Shown here: positions 16,232 through 25,243 of the stretch, piece by piece
How positions within the stretch are numbered: the first letter of the stretch is position 1
Layout: every line of letters begins with the position of its first letter
Assembly: GCA_903834925.1 (NCBI GenBank)
Contig: CAILLA010000159.1
Coordinates: 35,810 to 99,809 of the forward strand
DNA: 64,000 bases
Origin: an uncultured Schlesneria sp.
Lineage (GTDB): Bacteria > Planctomycetota > Planctomycetia > Planctomycetales > Planctomycetaceae
Direction of reading: 5' to 3'
Notes under the pieces: model-generated
What the model was told of the DNA's origin: nothing
Database searches by the model: none
Seen by the model: only the letters and a program-made list of their open reading frames with translations
Program-made: the position numbers and the translations under genes

Positions 16232-19094
16232 AAAACCTCAACCCCGTTCGTACCTGGGCCTGTTTCGTGCCGGACTTTCGACACCGGAGCATCGGCAGTT
16301 CATTACCGTTGCCCGCGATTCGATGGTCAAAGACATTGTCGATCACTTGCAGCGGTCGAAGTCGCGAAAGTCGAAACATCACCTGATGTTCATCGGCCCA
16401 CGCGGCAGTGGCAAGACTCACCTGTTGTCGTTAATCGAAGACCAGATCGCCAAACAGCACGAAATGGCCAGCCATTATGTCGTCGCCCGGTTCCCCGAAG
16501 AATCAAACCGCACTGTTTCATTTGCCGATTTTCTGCTCGGTCTGTGTGAAATCCTGCGCGATCAGCTCCCGGACGAACCCCTCTGGGGGCAACTACATCA
16601 GCAACTTGCCACGACCGAAGATGATTCCATCATTATCGACACGATTGTCCCGGCCATTCGCAAACAGAATCACGCTCATAAGCGCACGATCGCGGTGATG
16701 CTTGAGAACGTGCATGAGATGTTCGAGAGGCAGATGAGCAAACGGATTGATGTTGGAGCGCTACGCAAATTCTTCATGGACGATAATGGCTGTCTGCTGA
16801 TTGCGACGGCTCCAATGCACTTCGATGCGATTACCAGCGTCAAGGAACCATTCTTTGATTTCTTCGATGTCCAGGTGCTTGATCTCTTGAGCAAAGAGGA
16901 CTCGATCAATCTGATTCGGCTGAATCTTGAGTGGGATAAACGGACTGATTTACTCGACGATTTCGACAACATGCGTCCCAAGCTGATGGCGCTGCACGAC
17001 ATGACCGACGGCAATCCCCGCCTCACATTGATGCTGTACGAATTGATTTCGCACGATTCAGTGTTGCAGGTCCGTCAGCAGTTTTTGCAGCTTCTCGACC
17101 GAGTGACCCCGTTTTATCAGGACCGCCTGCGAGACATCGCACCTCTTGAAAGAGCCGTTCTGGAAACGATCGCCACAATGCGAGATTCGACTCAGCCCAA
17201 GACCCCGGCCAACGTCGCCGCAAAAATGCGGATGTCGCAACAACAGACCTCGAATTTGCTCAAGCGGATGACTGACAGTCTGTATTTAAAGAGCGTCGTG
17301 AATCCTGACGACAAACGATCACGGCTATACGCCATCCGCGAGGGTTTTTTCGATATCTGGCTAGCGATGAACCTGTCGCGTAAGGACCGGGCACGCTTGC
17401 CGATTCTGGTGGAATGCTTGGCAAAGTTCTATCCGCAGCTCGAAGAACGGGAAAAGAAACGCCGCGAGTACCGTGAAAAATGGGGTGACGCTAACGCTGA
17501 AGCGGCGATGGACTTGATGTCAGACATTGGTCCGCCCGAAGAACGGTTTAAGTCGAAACTCGAACTCGCACGCCTTTATGGCGAGCGCGGTAATCAGAAA
17601 TTGAAAACGGGCTACATTCGCGAATTGCAGCAAATGACTCTCGACCGAGTCGGTCAATGGATCGTCAGCAGTGCCGAGACCGAAACAAAGACGAACTATC
17701 TGGACGAAATCCAGGAAATGATTGGCCACTGGTCGGTCTATCGTAGCGGCGATCTGGAGCGGTTCGTCGAACGGCTGTCTGAACTAGGAGACGATCTTTC
17801 GTTGGAGACATATTCCGAAGTCAAGCTTGGATTCTTACGCCAGCATCTCGATCTCGTGACAGATCCCAAAGAAAGAAGTCAATTGCGATCCAGAATCGGC
17901 GGATTGTTTCTAGATTTGGCTCGCTGGTCGGATGCGGAGTTAGAACTTGAAACCGCGCTTGATGAAGCGGAGATGGTCGGTGATGACGCTACGATTGCCG
18001 AAGCGCTAAACAATCTGGCAATTTTGTTTCAAAAAACAAATCGTCTTAAAGATGCGGAACCAATGATGAGGCGTGCGCTCGTCATCTTTGAACGATTATT
18101 CGGGGCTATTCACCCCAATGTTGCCACATGCCTCCATAACCTTGCGTCAATGTTGCAAGGCGTGAATCGCGTGAAAGAAGCGGAGCCATTGATGAGGAGA
18201 GCCCTCGCGATTTTCGAGCATTCACTCGGTGCTGAGCACCCGAATGTCGCCACCGTCCTTCACAACTTGGCATTTTTACTTGATGACGCGAAACGCTTTA
18301 AAGAAGCGGAGCCGTTGATGAGACGTGCTCTCGCCATCGACGAGTGCTCATTTGGTACCGAGCACTCGACTGTGGCTACAGACCTTAACGACCTTGCATT
18401 GTTGCTGCGGGAGACGAATCGAATGGAAGAAGCGGAACCGTTGATGAGACGTGCGCTCGCCATCAATGAACGAGTATACGGTGCGGAGCATCCGAGAGTG
18501 GCTACCGGTCTGAGCACGCTGGCATTGTTACTGGAAGACACGGGTCGCGTAAATGAGGTGGAACCTTTGATGAGAAGAGCACTCAGCATCGACGAACGTT
18601 CGTTCGGTGTCGAGCACCCGACGGTCGCCATACGTCTCAACAACTTGGCTATGGTGTTGAAAGACACAAATCGCCTCGAAGAAGCCGAATCGATGATGAG
18701 ACGTGCGCTTGCTATTAACGAACAGTCATTCGGTACCGAGCACCCGAGTGTCGCAACTTGTCTCAACAACTTGGCTATGTTGTTGAAAGACACAAACCGC
18801 CTGGAAGAAGCCGAGCCGATGATGAAACGTGCGCTCGCGATTTATGAGCCGTTATTCGGTGCAGAGCACCCAAATGTCGCGACTTTTCTTAACAACTGGG
18901 CTAGGTTGTTGGTAGCCACAAATCGCCACGATGAAGCGGAACCGTTGATGAAGCGTGCCTTGGAAATAAGTGTGGCGCATTTTGTAAAACACCACCCTTT
19001 GACAGTTGGGACGGGAAAGGGGCACGAAAAAATGATTGGAGAACGCGAACGACAAACAAAAAAGTCTTCCAAGAAAATGAAGAAGTCGAATTAA
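16224..19094 (+). CDS. AAA/STAND ATPase with winged helix and eight TPR repeats
   Basis: A 956-residue protein. Walker A is GPRGSGKTH (58-66). The Walker B strand reads IAVMLENVHEMF (156-167), with Glu-Asn where Asp-Glu is usual. DGNPRLTLMLYEL near 280 is a sensor-2-like motif, followed by a winged-helix region (about 320-375; TPANVAAKMRMSQQQTSNLLKRM), a helical spacer and eight 42-residue tetratricopeptide repeats of kinesin-light-chain type (about 590-926; LNNLA.LL..TNR..EAEPLMRRALAI), ending in a Lys/Ser-rich tail. TPRs would bind a ligand or partner while the NTPase switches state, the layout of bacterial STAND regulators and immune sensors. No toxic effector domain is visible in either protein. 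Confidence 0.85.
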   Translation: MAEKPQPRSYLGLFRAGLSTPEHRQFITVARDSMVKDIVDHLQRSKSRKSKHHLMFIGPRGSGKTHLLSLIEDQIAKQHEMASHYVVARFPEESNRTVSFADFLLGLCEILRDQLPDEPLWGQLHQQLATTEDDSIIIDTIVPAIRKQNHAHKRTIAVMLENVHEMFERQMSKRIDVGALRKFFMDDNGCLLIATAPMHFDAITSVKEPFFDFFDVQVLDLLSKEDSINLIRLNLEWDKRTDLLDDFDNMRPKLMALHDMTDGNPRLTLMLYELISHDSVLQVRQQFLQLLDRVTPFYQDRLRDIAPLERAVLETIATMRDSTQPKTPANVAAKMRMSQQQTSNLLKRMTDSLYLKSVVNPDDKRSRLYAIREGFFDIWLAMNLSRKDRARLPILVECLAKFYPQLEEREKKRREYREKWGDANAEAAMDLMSDIGPPEERFKSKLELARLYGERGNQKLKTGYIRELQQMTLDRVGQWIVSSAETETKTNYLDEIQEMIGHWSVYRSGDLERFVERLSELGDDLSLETYSEVKLGFLRQHLDLVTDPKERSQLRSRIGGLFLDLARWSDAELELETALDEAEMVGDDATIAEALNNLAILFQKTNRLKDAEPMMRRALVIFERLFGAIHPNVATCLHNLASMLQGVNRVKEAEPLMRRALAIFEHSLGAEHPNVATVLHNLAFLLDDAKRFKEAEPLMRRALAIDECSFGTEHSTVATDLNDLALLLRETNRMEEAEPLMRRALAINERVYGAEHPRVATGLSTLALLLEDTGRVNEVEPLMRRALSIDERSFGVEHPTVAIRLNNLAMVLKDTNRLEEAESMMRRALAINEQSFGTEHPSVATCLNNLAMLLKDTNRLEEAEPMMKRALAIYEPLFGAEHPNVATFLNNWARLLVATNRHDEAEPLMKRALEISVAHFVKHHPLTVGTGKGHEKMIGERERQTKKSSKKMKKSN
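17994..19001 (+). repeat. Eight tandem 126-bp TPR-coding units
   Basis: The TPR array of the preceding gene is an in-phase repeat of 42 codons, eight units long with no length variation. Units 6 and 7 are close to identical in protein sequence over long stretches. Such arrays expand and contract by recombination, so unit number may vary between strains. Confidence 0.85.
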
Positions 19095-19502
19095 ACCACT
19101 AGGCTAAACTTTCATCGTAATTTCAAAACGATCCCGACATCTTTTGCGGATTTTGCTCTAAGTAGGTCACGTTGCCGTTGTCATCGTTGCCGACGCTATA
19201 GACGGTGACCGATTTGGCGCTCTCTCGAAGGTAATGCATATGCTGACTTGTCGAGCAGAAATGTACAACGGGGCAATAAGCCGTTTTCACTCACTGTCCT
19301 GACAAGAATAGTAATCTCTCCAAGCGGACGGCGTGAATGAAAGAATCATAGCTCGGTCATCTCGTACATTCACGCCAAGCCTGACTCATCTTCTGCGACC
19401 GATCCGCCGCAAATTCGGCGGATTGACGGAATTGCAGAGCCAGTACAATGTTTCTTTTCTCGAATTGAATGATGCCGAATCAATATCGACCTGAGGTCGA
19501 TA
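19095..19502. other. Intergenic region with a possible 3' gene remnant on the minus strand
   Basis: No full gene. On the minus strand, 19239 down to a stop at 19123-19125 reads as 38 residues with ordinary protein character (SAKSVTVYSVGNDDNGNVTYL), the frame staying open upstream to about 19295. It could be the tail of a lost gene. The rest shows nothing recognisable. Confidence 0.35.
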
Positions 19503-20921
19503 TCAGCGTTTTGGTTTGTACGAATGCGTTGCCTGGCCGTAGACGCTTTCTGCCGCTTCCATCACGGTTTCGCTGAGTGTTGGGTGCGCGTGGATCGTTT
19601 CCGCCAGGTCCCGCGCAACGGCAGCCATTTCGACTGCCAATGTGGCTTCGGCGATCATTTCACCGGCTCCCACACCAACGATCCCGACACCGAGAATCCG
19701 TTCGGTTTTGGGGTCGACGATCATCTTCGTCAGACCTTCGCTTCGAGCCAATGTGATGGCTCGTCCCGAGGCGGCCCAGTTGAATTTAACTACCTTGACT
19801 TCGCGATTTTTGGCGATCGCTTCGGGTTCGGTCAGGCCGCACCAGGCAACTTCCGGATCAGTGAAGACGACGGCCGGGATGGCGATATTATCGAATTCCG
19901 CCGGACCACCGTTCATCGCCTCGACCGCAACCTTGGCTTCGCGAGTCGCCTTATGAGCCAGCATCGGTTCACCGGCGACGTCACCAATCGCATAAATGTT
20001 GGCAACATTTGTCTTTCGCTGACGATCGACCTTGATGAATCCTTTTTCATCCACGTCGACGCCGGTCGTTTCCAGACCAAAGCCTTTACTGTTGGGACGA
20101 CGACCGATCGCAATCAAAACTCGATCGAAAGTCTGTTCAGGAGCGACCCCTTCGCCCGTTAATTTTGCGGTGATCCCATTCTTTGCGGCCTTCAAACCTT
20201 CGACCTTCGTGTTGAGATGGATTGCGGCAAACTGAGTTTCCAGTCGTTTCTGGAGCGGTCGAACCAGATCTCGGTCAGCACCAGGAAGTAATTCTTTTGT
20301 CCATTCGACGACGGTGACTTTGGAGCCGAGTGCCGAATAAAACGAACCCATCTCCAGTCCGATATATCCGCCACCGACGACGAGTAATGAACCGGGGATG
20401 TCCGCCAGTTCGAGGGCACCGGTCGAGTCCATCACGCGCGGGTCGCCGATTTGAAATGCGGGTGGCATCGCAGGGGACGAACCTGTGGCAATGATCGCTT
20501 TTTCAAACGTCACCGTGTCGGTTTTTCCATCAGCATATTTCAATTCGATGGTGTTCGGGCTGAGAAAAGTTCCGCGAGCACTGATCAGTTTGACACCGCG
20601 AACCCGGCATAACTCTGCAACCCCGCCGGAAAGTTTTCCCACGACTCCCGTGTTTTTCCATTCCCGCAATTTTGCCAAATCAATTTTTGGGGGAGCGAAC
20701 GTGACACCAATCGCCGCCGATTCGTGCGTTTCGTTAATCATTTTGGCGACGTGAAGCAGAGCCTTGGACGGGATGCAGCCCCGATTCAGGCAGACTCCAC
20801 CTGGTCGTGCCCCTTCGTCAACGAGCATGACTTGCATCCCGTGATCTGCCGCTTCAAACGCAGCAGGATATCCGCCAGGACCACCACCGAGCACGAGCAA
20901 TTGTGTCTGCAATTCCGCCAT
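19503..20921 (-). CDS. lpdA: Dihydrolipoyl dehydrogenase (E3)
   Basis: A 472-residue flavoprotein that reoxidises dihydrolipoamide with NAD+ in the pyruvate/2-oxoglutarate dehydrogenase or glycine cleavage complexes. It shows the FAD-binding start ([18 protein letters not shown]), the redox disulfide [15 protein letters not shown], the NAD-binding [12 protein letters not shown], the second FAD motif [10 protein letters not shown], and the C-terminal HAHPTLSE with the catalytic His-Glu pair. Length is typical. No E1 or E2 genes are adjacent, so the complex it serves cannot be told from context. Confidence 0.95.
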   Translation of the reverse strand: MAELQTQLLVLGGGPGGYPAAFEAADHGMQVMLVDEGARPGGVCLNRGCIPSKALLHVAKMINETHESAAIGVTFAPPKIDLAKLREWKNTGVVGKLSGGVAELCRVRGVKLISARGTFLSPNTIELKYADGKTDTVTFEKAIIATGSSPAMPPAFQIGDPRVMDSTGALELADIPGSLLVVGGGYIGLEMGSFYSALGSKVTVVEWTKELLPGADRDLVRPLQKRLETQFAAIHLNTKVEGLKAAKNGITAKLTGEGVAPEQTFDRVLIAIGRRPNSKGFGLETTGVDVDEKGFIKVDRQRKTNVANIYAIGDVAGEPMLAHKATREAKVAVEAMNGGPAEFDNIAIPAVVFTDPEVAWCGLTEPEAIAKNREVKVVKFNWAASGRAITLARSEGLTKMIVDPKTERILGVGIVGVGAGEMIAEATLAVEMAAVARDLAETIHAHPTLSETVMEAAESVYGQATHSYKPKR

Positions 20922-21355
20922 GTTTTATTTCAATCTCAAGGTCTATTTCGGGTGTGAATGAAACAAGGGTGCCGATCGCACCTCCGCAAAACGGCCAGAC
21001 AACGACCGAGCGGTTTGACGAGACCGAACACATGATTTGTAGTCTAGTGATTTTGAGTTCGCGAGGCACGCGAGTCGCAACGTTTGGCTTTTTCGTATCA
21101 GCGGCTTTCCCGAAATCGAAAATACAACCGAGACGTCAATCAAATCTCCCTTTGAAATCCTCGACCAAGTACACGTACTCAGCCGGTTTTAATTTCATTT
21201 CTCATAATTCTTATTCGTGCAATTCGTTAGATTCGTGGTTAAAACGCTTCTGCATTTTTTCCACATTGAGCAGAACGTAACTCAAGGCATTGATTAACGT
21301 TGAGTTCTTCCGTGGCTGGAATCCTCGCTTCTTGCCCCAATACTGGTGGTGAGTA
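20922..21355. other. Intergenic region, nothing recognised
   Basis: Frames on both strands here are short and without domain character. It should contain the lpdA promoter on the minus strand; no motif stands out. Confidence 0.4.
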
Positions 21356-22906
21356 TCACGACTGAGACGAAATCGTGTCCATTCGCTGCCAGACGACAAA
21401 GTAGCTAATCAAACACACCGAAAGAACAAAAAACGACACGAACAACATGACGTCCTTTTCGGATGAGCCCCCGCGCGTGGCGAGAGCGGTGACAATGATC
21501 AGTCCCATCGTCATAAAGAATGATGCAATCCCGCAACAAATACCCAGTGGCAATGCTCCCCATCTGACATACGTCGCAAAGACCGCCGCAGCGTGAGGTA
21601 CCAGGATCATATTCGTGAATAGCCAGATCCACAGTTCTGGTTGGTTGTGCAGGGCGTCACCGACAATCTCATGACCGTATGGCAAGAATACGATGCCCAG
21701 CCAGAGGCTGATGGGACCGGGCAACCAGCAGAGACAGCAACCGATCCCTTTGGAGAACAAAATTGTGATGGTCGAGGTCGGAAGCAAAACAAGCGAGGTC
21801 CACGTCTTGCCGCGGATTTCTTCATGAAGCGAACGGGATATCACCAGTCCCGCATCGATCGACATCACCATGATGGTCAGAAACAGAAAACAGCCAGTCC
21901 TGGTCCTTTCCATTTGAAACGGAATCGGGCCAATCATCGTTGTGATGATCGCAACGGAAATAAAATACAGTGCGATATACATGGCAAATCGGATAAAGAC
22001 GGCGACGACCCCGCCCGCGCTGAAATAGAAATCTTTCCACATCAGGGGGCTTCCCCACGGACGTCCAGCATTCAACCAGCGGAACCTGTGGCCGTTTCTG
22101 GCGACAAGTCCTCGCGAAGTCGCCTCAGTCGTCGGTTCGCGAGAAGTAAAACTGAATAAACTCCACGACAATGGATAACAGAGGATTCCGACAATCAGGT
22201 TGATGATGACTTGCGTGCTCCACACCGATTCATTGAAACCGGTTGTCATGGTTGGACCGATCTGTAGGAAAACACACGATTCGGACACGCATGTCAGGAC
22301 CCAGACGAGTGCATTCGGCATTCCGGGAAAATCGATCATTGCTCGGCGACAGGCCACGGGAAACAGCCAATATCCGATAACGATCACAAACAGACGAATC
22401 GACGCCACGCGATTATTCTTCGAGATTGTCGAACACAACAGGCCAGTCCCTGATAGCAGCACCATGTACGCAATCATTGCCACGTAGGTCGCACGAATCT
22501 GATGTTGAGTGATCCCGCCAAGCGTGATCGCAAGTAACGTAAACGGATATTGGACGACGATCAGAAGTGTCGCCTGCACAAGCCGCCCGCCGGATTTCCC
22601 TAACAGCAGCCCCAATGAACTGACTCCAGCCATCAGCAACAACCCGAGCGTATCTTCTTCTTTTTCTTCAGTAATTGAGGTCGAAAAAAAGCTGAAACCA
22701 AGCAACGTCATGAAAATCAGATCGATATAGGCGATGTTCAAAAAGAATCGCAAACCCGGTGCGCCCAGAACTACGGCGGTCGAATACGAAAAGATGATCG
22801 CGATGTAGATTGATGTCAGCAAAAACAATCGAGCCAAATGCGGTCCGAGCGCCCGCGCATCGACTCGAAGAGATCGCTCAAAAAGGGCCGTCGCACCGTC
22901 AAACAT
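21356..22906 (-). CDS. ABC-2 type transporter permease
   Basis: A 516-residue integral membrane protein with about twelve hydrophobic segments. The N-terminal third carries the ABC-2 permease hallmark: helix-loop FSFFSTSITEEKEEDTLGLLLMAGVSSLGLLLGK followed by a helix, i.e. the EEKE...TL.LLL....S coupling region. Such permeases export drugs, lipids or polysaccharides together with an ABC ATPase. No ATPase gene is found on either side: upstream lies a RAYT relic and downstream lpdA. The protein is otherwise complete, so it may use a distant ATPase or be a stranded part of a disrupted operon. Confidence 0.85.
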   Translation of the reverse strand: MFDGATALFERSLRVDARALGPHLARLFLLTSIYIAIIFSYSTAVVLGAPGLRFFLNIAYIDLIFMTLLGFSFFSTSITEEKEEDTLGLLLMAGVSSLGLLLGKSGGRLVQATLLIVVQYPFTLLAITLGGITQHQIRATYVAMIAYMVLLSGTGLLCSTISKNNRVASIRLFVIVIGYWLFPVACRRAMIDFPGMPNALVWVLTCVSESCVFLQIGPTMTTGFNESVWSTQVIINLIVGILCYPLSWSLFSFTSREPTTEATSRGLVARNGHRFRWLNAGRPWGSPLMWKDFYFSAGGVVAVFIRFAMYIALYFISVAIITTMIGPIPFQMERTRTGCFLFLTIMVMSIDAGLVISRSLHEEIRGKTWTSLVLLPTSTITILFSKGIGCCLCWLPGPISLWLGIVFLPYGHEIVGDALHNQPELWIWLFTNMILVPHAAAVFATYVRWGALPLGICCGIASFFMTMGLIIVTALATRGGSSEKDVMLFVSFFVLSVCLISYFVVWQRMDTISSQS

Positions 22907-23101
22907 TTATGACTCCAGAAAATCCCCCGCTGTTTTACAATCGAGAAGAATGGTTCCAGGATTTCTTCAATCATCAACAGACTACAGCCTAAGACAGAAT
23001 ACTACAATTTGATGAGGCGAAATATCCAGGACGTGTCGAAGAAAAGGGGATAAGCAATTAAGCGTTAACAAGGGGCATTTTCTTGGGAGATTCTCGTAGG
23101 C

Positions 23102-23266
23102 ATGCCACGAACAGAACGTCAATCACCGGGGGGGGGGGGAGATCTTCACGATCTCAATCGTGGAAATGCCCGGGATCGGATTTTCGACGATGACACTGAC
23201 TATGCCGCGTTTGATTTTTATGCCCATAGCCAATCCCACAACAAGACGACTGGGTCATGCGAGTGA
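23102..23266 (+). pseudogene. REP-associated tyrosine transposase (RAYT, Y1_Tnp) N-terminal remnant
   Basis: From ATG 23102 the frame reads MPRTERQSPGGGG, then LHDLNRGNARDRIFDDDTDY and AAF, after which similarity ends and a stop follows at 23264. MPRT-x-R, the GG, and a (Y)H-x-LNRGNAR-xx-IF-xx-D-x-DYxAF pattern are the N-terminal signature of RAYT proteins, which act on REP palindromes. The catalytic Tyr and HUH-type residues that lie further on are missing, so this is a dead fragment of about 37 codons. The G12 run (23128-23139) replaces the usual aromatic residues. Confidence 0.75.
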
Positions 23267-23378
23267 ATTGAACCTTGACAATAAAGGAACTGGAAATCGT
23301 GCAAGCCTTGGTCATTCGAAGCGTTCCCAGGTCACCCGAACAAGACAATCAACGACATCAATTCCTGGATCATCGGAA

Positions 23379-24185
23379 TTATCTCATCTTCCTCGACCCG
23401 AAGAACTCTTGACGGAGAGCAACAGAAATATAACGAATCGACATGATTCGACGCAAATATTTGAGTGCGTAAACAACGCGGGGGGTCCAGTACCAACTGA
23501 GACCAGGAAACCAAATTCGACTGGCCGCTTCTGAATGTCCAACTCGGTAGACAGCGCCAATGAAGGGTAAAGGCAATAACGAAGTTCCATCACTTTCCAG
23601 GATCTTTTCAATCATGATATGACTACCCAACATCCTTTTGATGTAAGTATCAGACGCCGCCTCGAGAGACTCTGGAATCCTGAGCAAGTCTGCTCGAACA
23701 ATATGGCAAGTTCCGCATAATCCAGAGAATTCGCGATTTTCATAAAACAGCGAACTACCATCAAGCCACACATAGCCGCGTCCAACGTACCATCCATTGG
23801 CATTCGGGGTCCCCTCGACAAACTCAGCGAGTCGGTTGCTGACAAGATCATCATCGTCCACGAACATCACATGTCCGCTGGCCTTTGCTTGCAATAGACC
23901 AGCCAGGACCCGCTTTCCCTTATCCATTCGAAAACTATCGACCTCCCAATCCCTATCCAATTGCTCGCCACACCGCTGCTGCTTTGGCGGGAAATCAACC
24001 CAGCACACCTGGAATCGCTCTGGCAATTCCGGTAAATCCGCACCGTGATTTGCCACAATGACCGCGGTCCAGCTATTGCAAGTCTGCGCGGCAATCGAAG
24101 CCACGGTCTGAGCCAGATTTCGCTTGAGCACGGACCAGTTCCTGGCATTCTGAGGATGCCTGACAGGAATGACAAATTCGAGCAT
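23379..24185 (-). CDS. Glycosyltransferase, GT-A fold (family 2-like)
   Basis: A 268-residue glycosyltransferase. It starts with the N-terminal strand of GT-A enzymes (MLEFVIPVRHPQNARNW), then TVASIAAQTCNSWTAVIVAN, and has an acidic metal-binding motif FVDDDDLVSNRL at about residue 115, where the DxD motif of the family lies. The C-terminal part is basic and may contact the membrane (RVVYALKYLRRIMSIRYISVAL). It is 11 bp downstream of the pyruvyltransferase-like gene on the same strand, so the two form an operon, probably modifying an exopolysaccharide or a surface glycan. Donor and acceptor are unknown. Confidence 0.85.
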   Translation of the reverse strand: MLEFVIPVRHPQNARNWSVLKRNLAQTVASIAAQTCNSWTAVIVANHGADLPELPERFQVCWVDFPPKQQRCGEQLDRDWEVDSFRMDKGKRVLAGLLQAKASGHVMFVDDDDLVSNRLAEFVEGTPNANGWYVGRGYVWLDGSSLFYENREFSGLCGTCHIVRADLLRIPESLEAASDTYIKRMLGSHIMIEKILESDGTSLLPLPFIGAVYRVGHSEAASRIWFPGLSWYWTPRVVYALKYLRRIMSIRYISVALRQEFFGSRKMR

Positions 24186-24196
24186 GGACGGGTTCC

Positions 24197-25156
24197 TTAA
24201 ACTCTGGTGGCCCCTGACGAACGGCTCCAGTCGGCACGCAGCCGATCACATGCGGCCAACAGTAAATCCTGACATTGGTTCAATAAAACGAGATCGCTGA
24301 GCACCCCGGTATGTGTCCGAACCAGCGAGTTTAACGAAAGAGTACGCGCATCCAGAACGCGTTCACGAAAACAGCGGAAACGTTGCAACATCAGGCTGGA
24401 AAACTGCCAGCGGACACGGCGTCTCAATGACTCGATGAATCCGGGGCGTTTCAGCAGGAGTTCACCACCCACCTCACGACTCTGATCGTGGCTCGTGAAC
24501 GCCAGTCGTTGCAAACCTGGAGCGTCAAGCATGTGCGGTACATATTCGAGATGAAATGGAGAAAGCCAGTCTCGCCATTTGAAATCCATGCGATGGGTGC
24601 AAACTACGGGAATCCAGGGAATACGAAAAGAATCCGCGATGATGGCGGCATGCATCGATTCTGCAATGACGAGCCGGGCACTCGCGATCTGGTCAAACAC
24701 CGAAAAGTATTCCGATCGGGGATCGACGAGTACACACCCCGAGCGCCGGCATGGTTCTTCCCATCCGCCAAGCTCCATAGTGGTCCAGTGCGGCACAAAG
24801 ACCACCGGCAGCCGATCCGACGCCGCAATTTTCGGCTGATAGAGGCGTGAGATCAGAACCGCAGGGTCACCCAATGGAATTTCCGCAGGAGCTTTCATCG
24901 CTCTTGCCGTCAGCTTACCCCGTAACGCGTAGATCTGATAATTCCGCTTCGGAATCGAGTCGTACCCTGCACCCGGCCCGAGCAAAACATTCACGGAACC
25001 CTTGGGCAAAAGTTCATGCAATGATGAACCTACGCCCGAAAAGACAACGGTGTCGTCACCTAGCTCTGAAAGCTCGGGAATGAGTTGTTCCCATAGCCAG
25101 GGGTTGAGGTCATCCCCAAAATTTCCAGTCGGCGATTCCCAGTAGTACAACCGCAT
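24197..25156 (-). CDS. Polysaccharide pyruvyl transferase family protein
   Basis: The product starts MRLYYWESPTGNFGDDLNPW, the characteristic N-terminus of the family, and carries LLGPGAGYDS, an IYALRGKLTA segment and the ARLVIAESMHAAIIADSFRIPW motif with the conserved Glu-Ser-x-His. These enzymes add ketal-pyruvate from phosphoenolpyruvate to sugars, or act as related glycan-modifying transferases. ATG 25156 begins directly with the conserved strand; the frame is open to 25225 but the extra 23 residues are not family-like. The C-terminal 110 residues are a basic helical extension. It heads a two-gene operon with the glycosyltransferase. Confidence 0.85.
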   Translation of the reverse strand: MRLYYWESPTGNFGDDLNPWLWEQLIPELSELGDDTVVFSGVGSSLHELLPKGSVNVLLGPGAGYDSIPKRNYQIYALRGKLTARAMKAPAEIPLGDPAVLISRLYQPKIAASDRLPVVFVPHWTTMELGGWEEPCRRSGCVLVDPRSEYFSVFDQIASARLVIAESMHAAIIADSFRIPWIPVVCTHRMDFKWRDWLSPFHLEYVPHMLDAPGLQRLAFTSHDQSREVGGELLLKRPGFIESLRRRVRWQFSSLMLQRFRCFRERVLDARTLSLNSLVRTHTGVLSDLVLLNQCQDLLLAACDRLRADWSRSSGATRV

Positions 25157-25243
25157 TAATCTGCCGTATGCGTTAACTTCAGCCAAAAGACAAACTTCGA
25201 AAGCTGTCAATTCTCTTTCTGACAAATTTTTTTGGATGTTGGT

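Noticed and set aside
19524..20162. 212-codon ORF antisense to lpdA
   Set aside because: Shadow of a well-conserved gene; Phe/Arg-rich composition typical of antisense frames.
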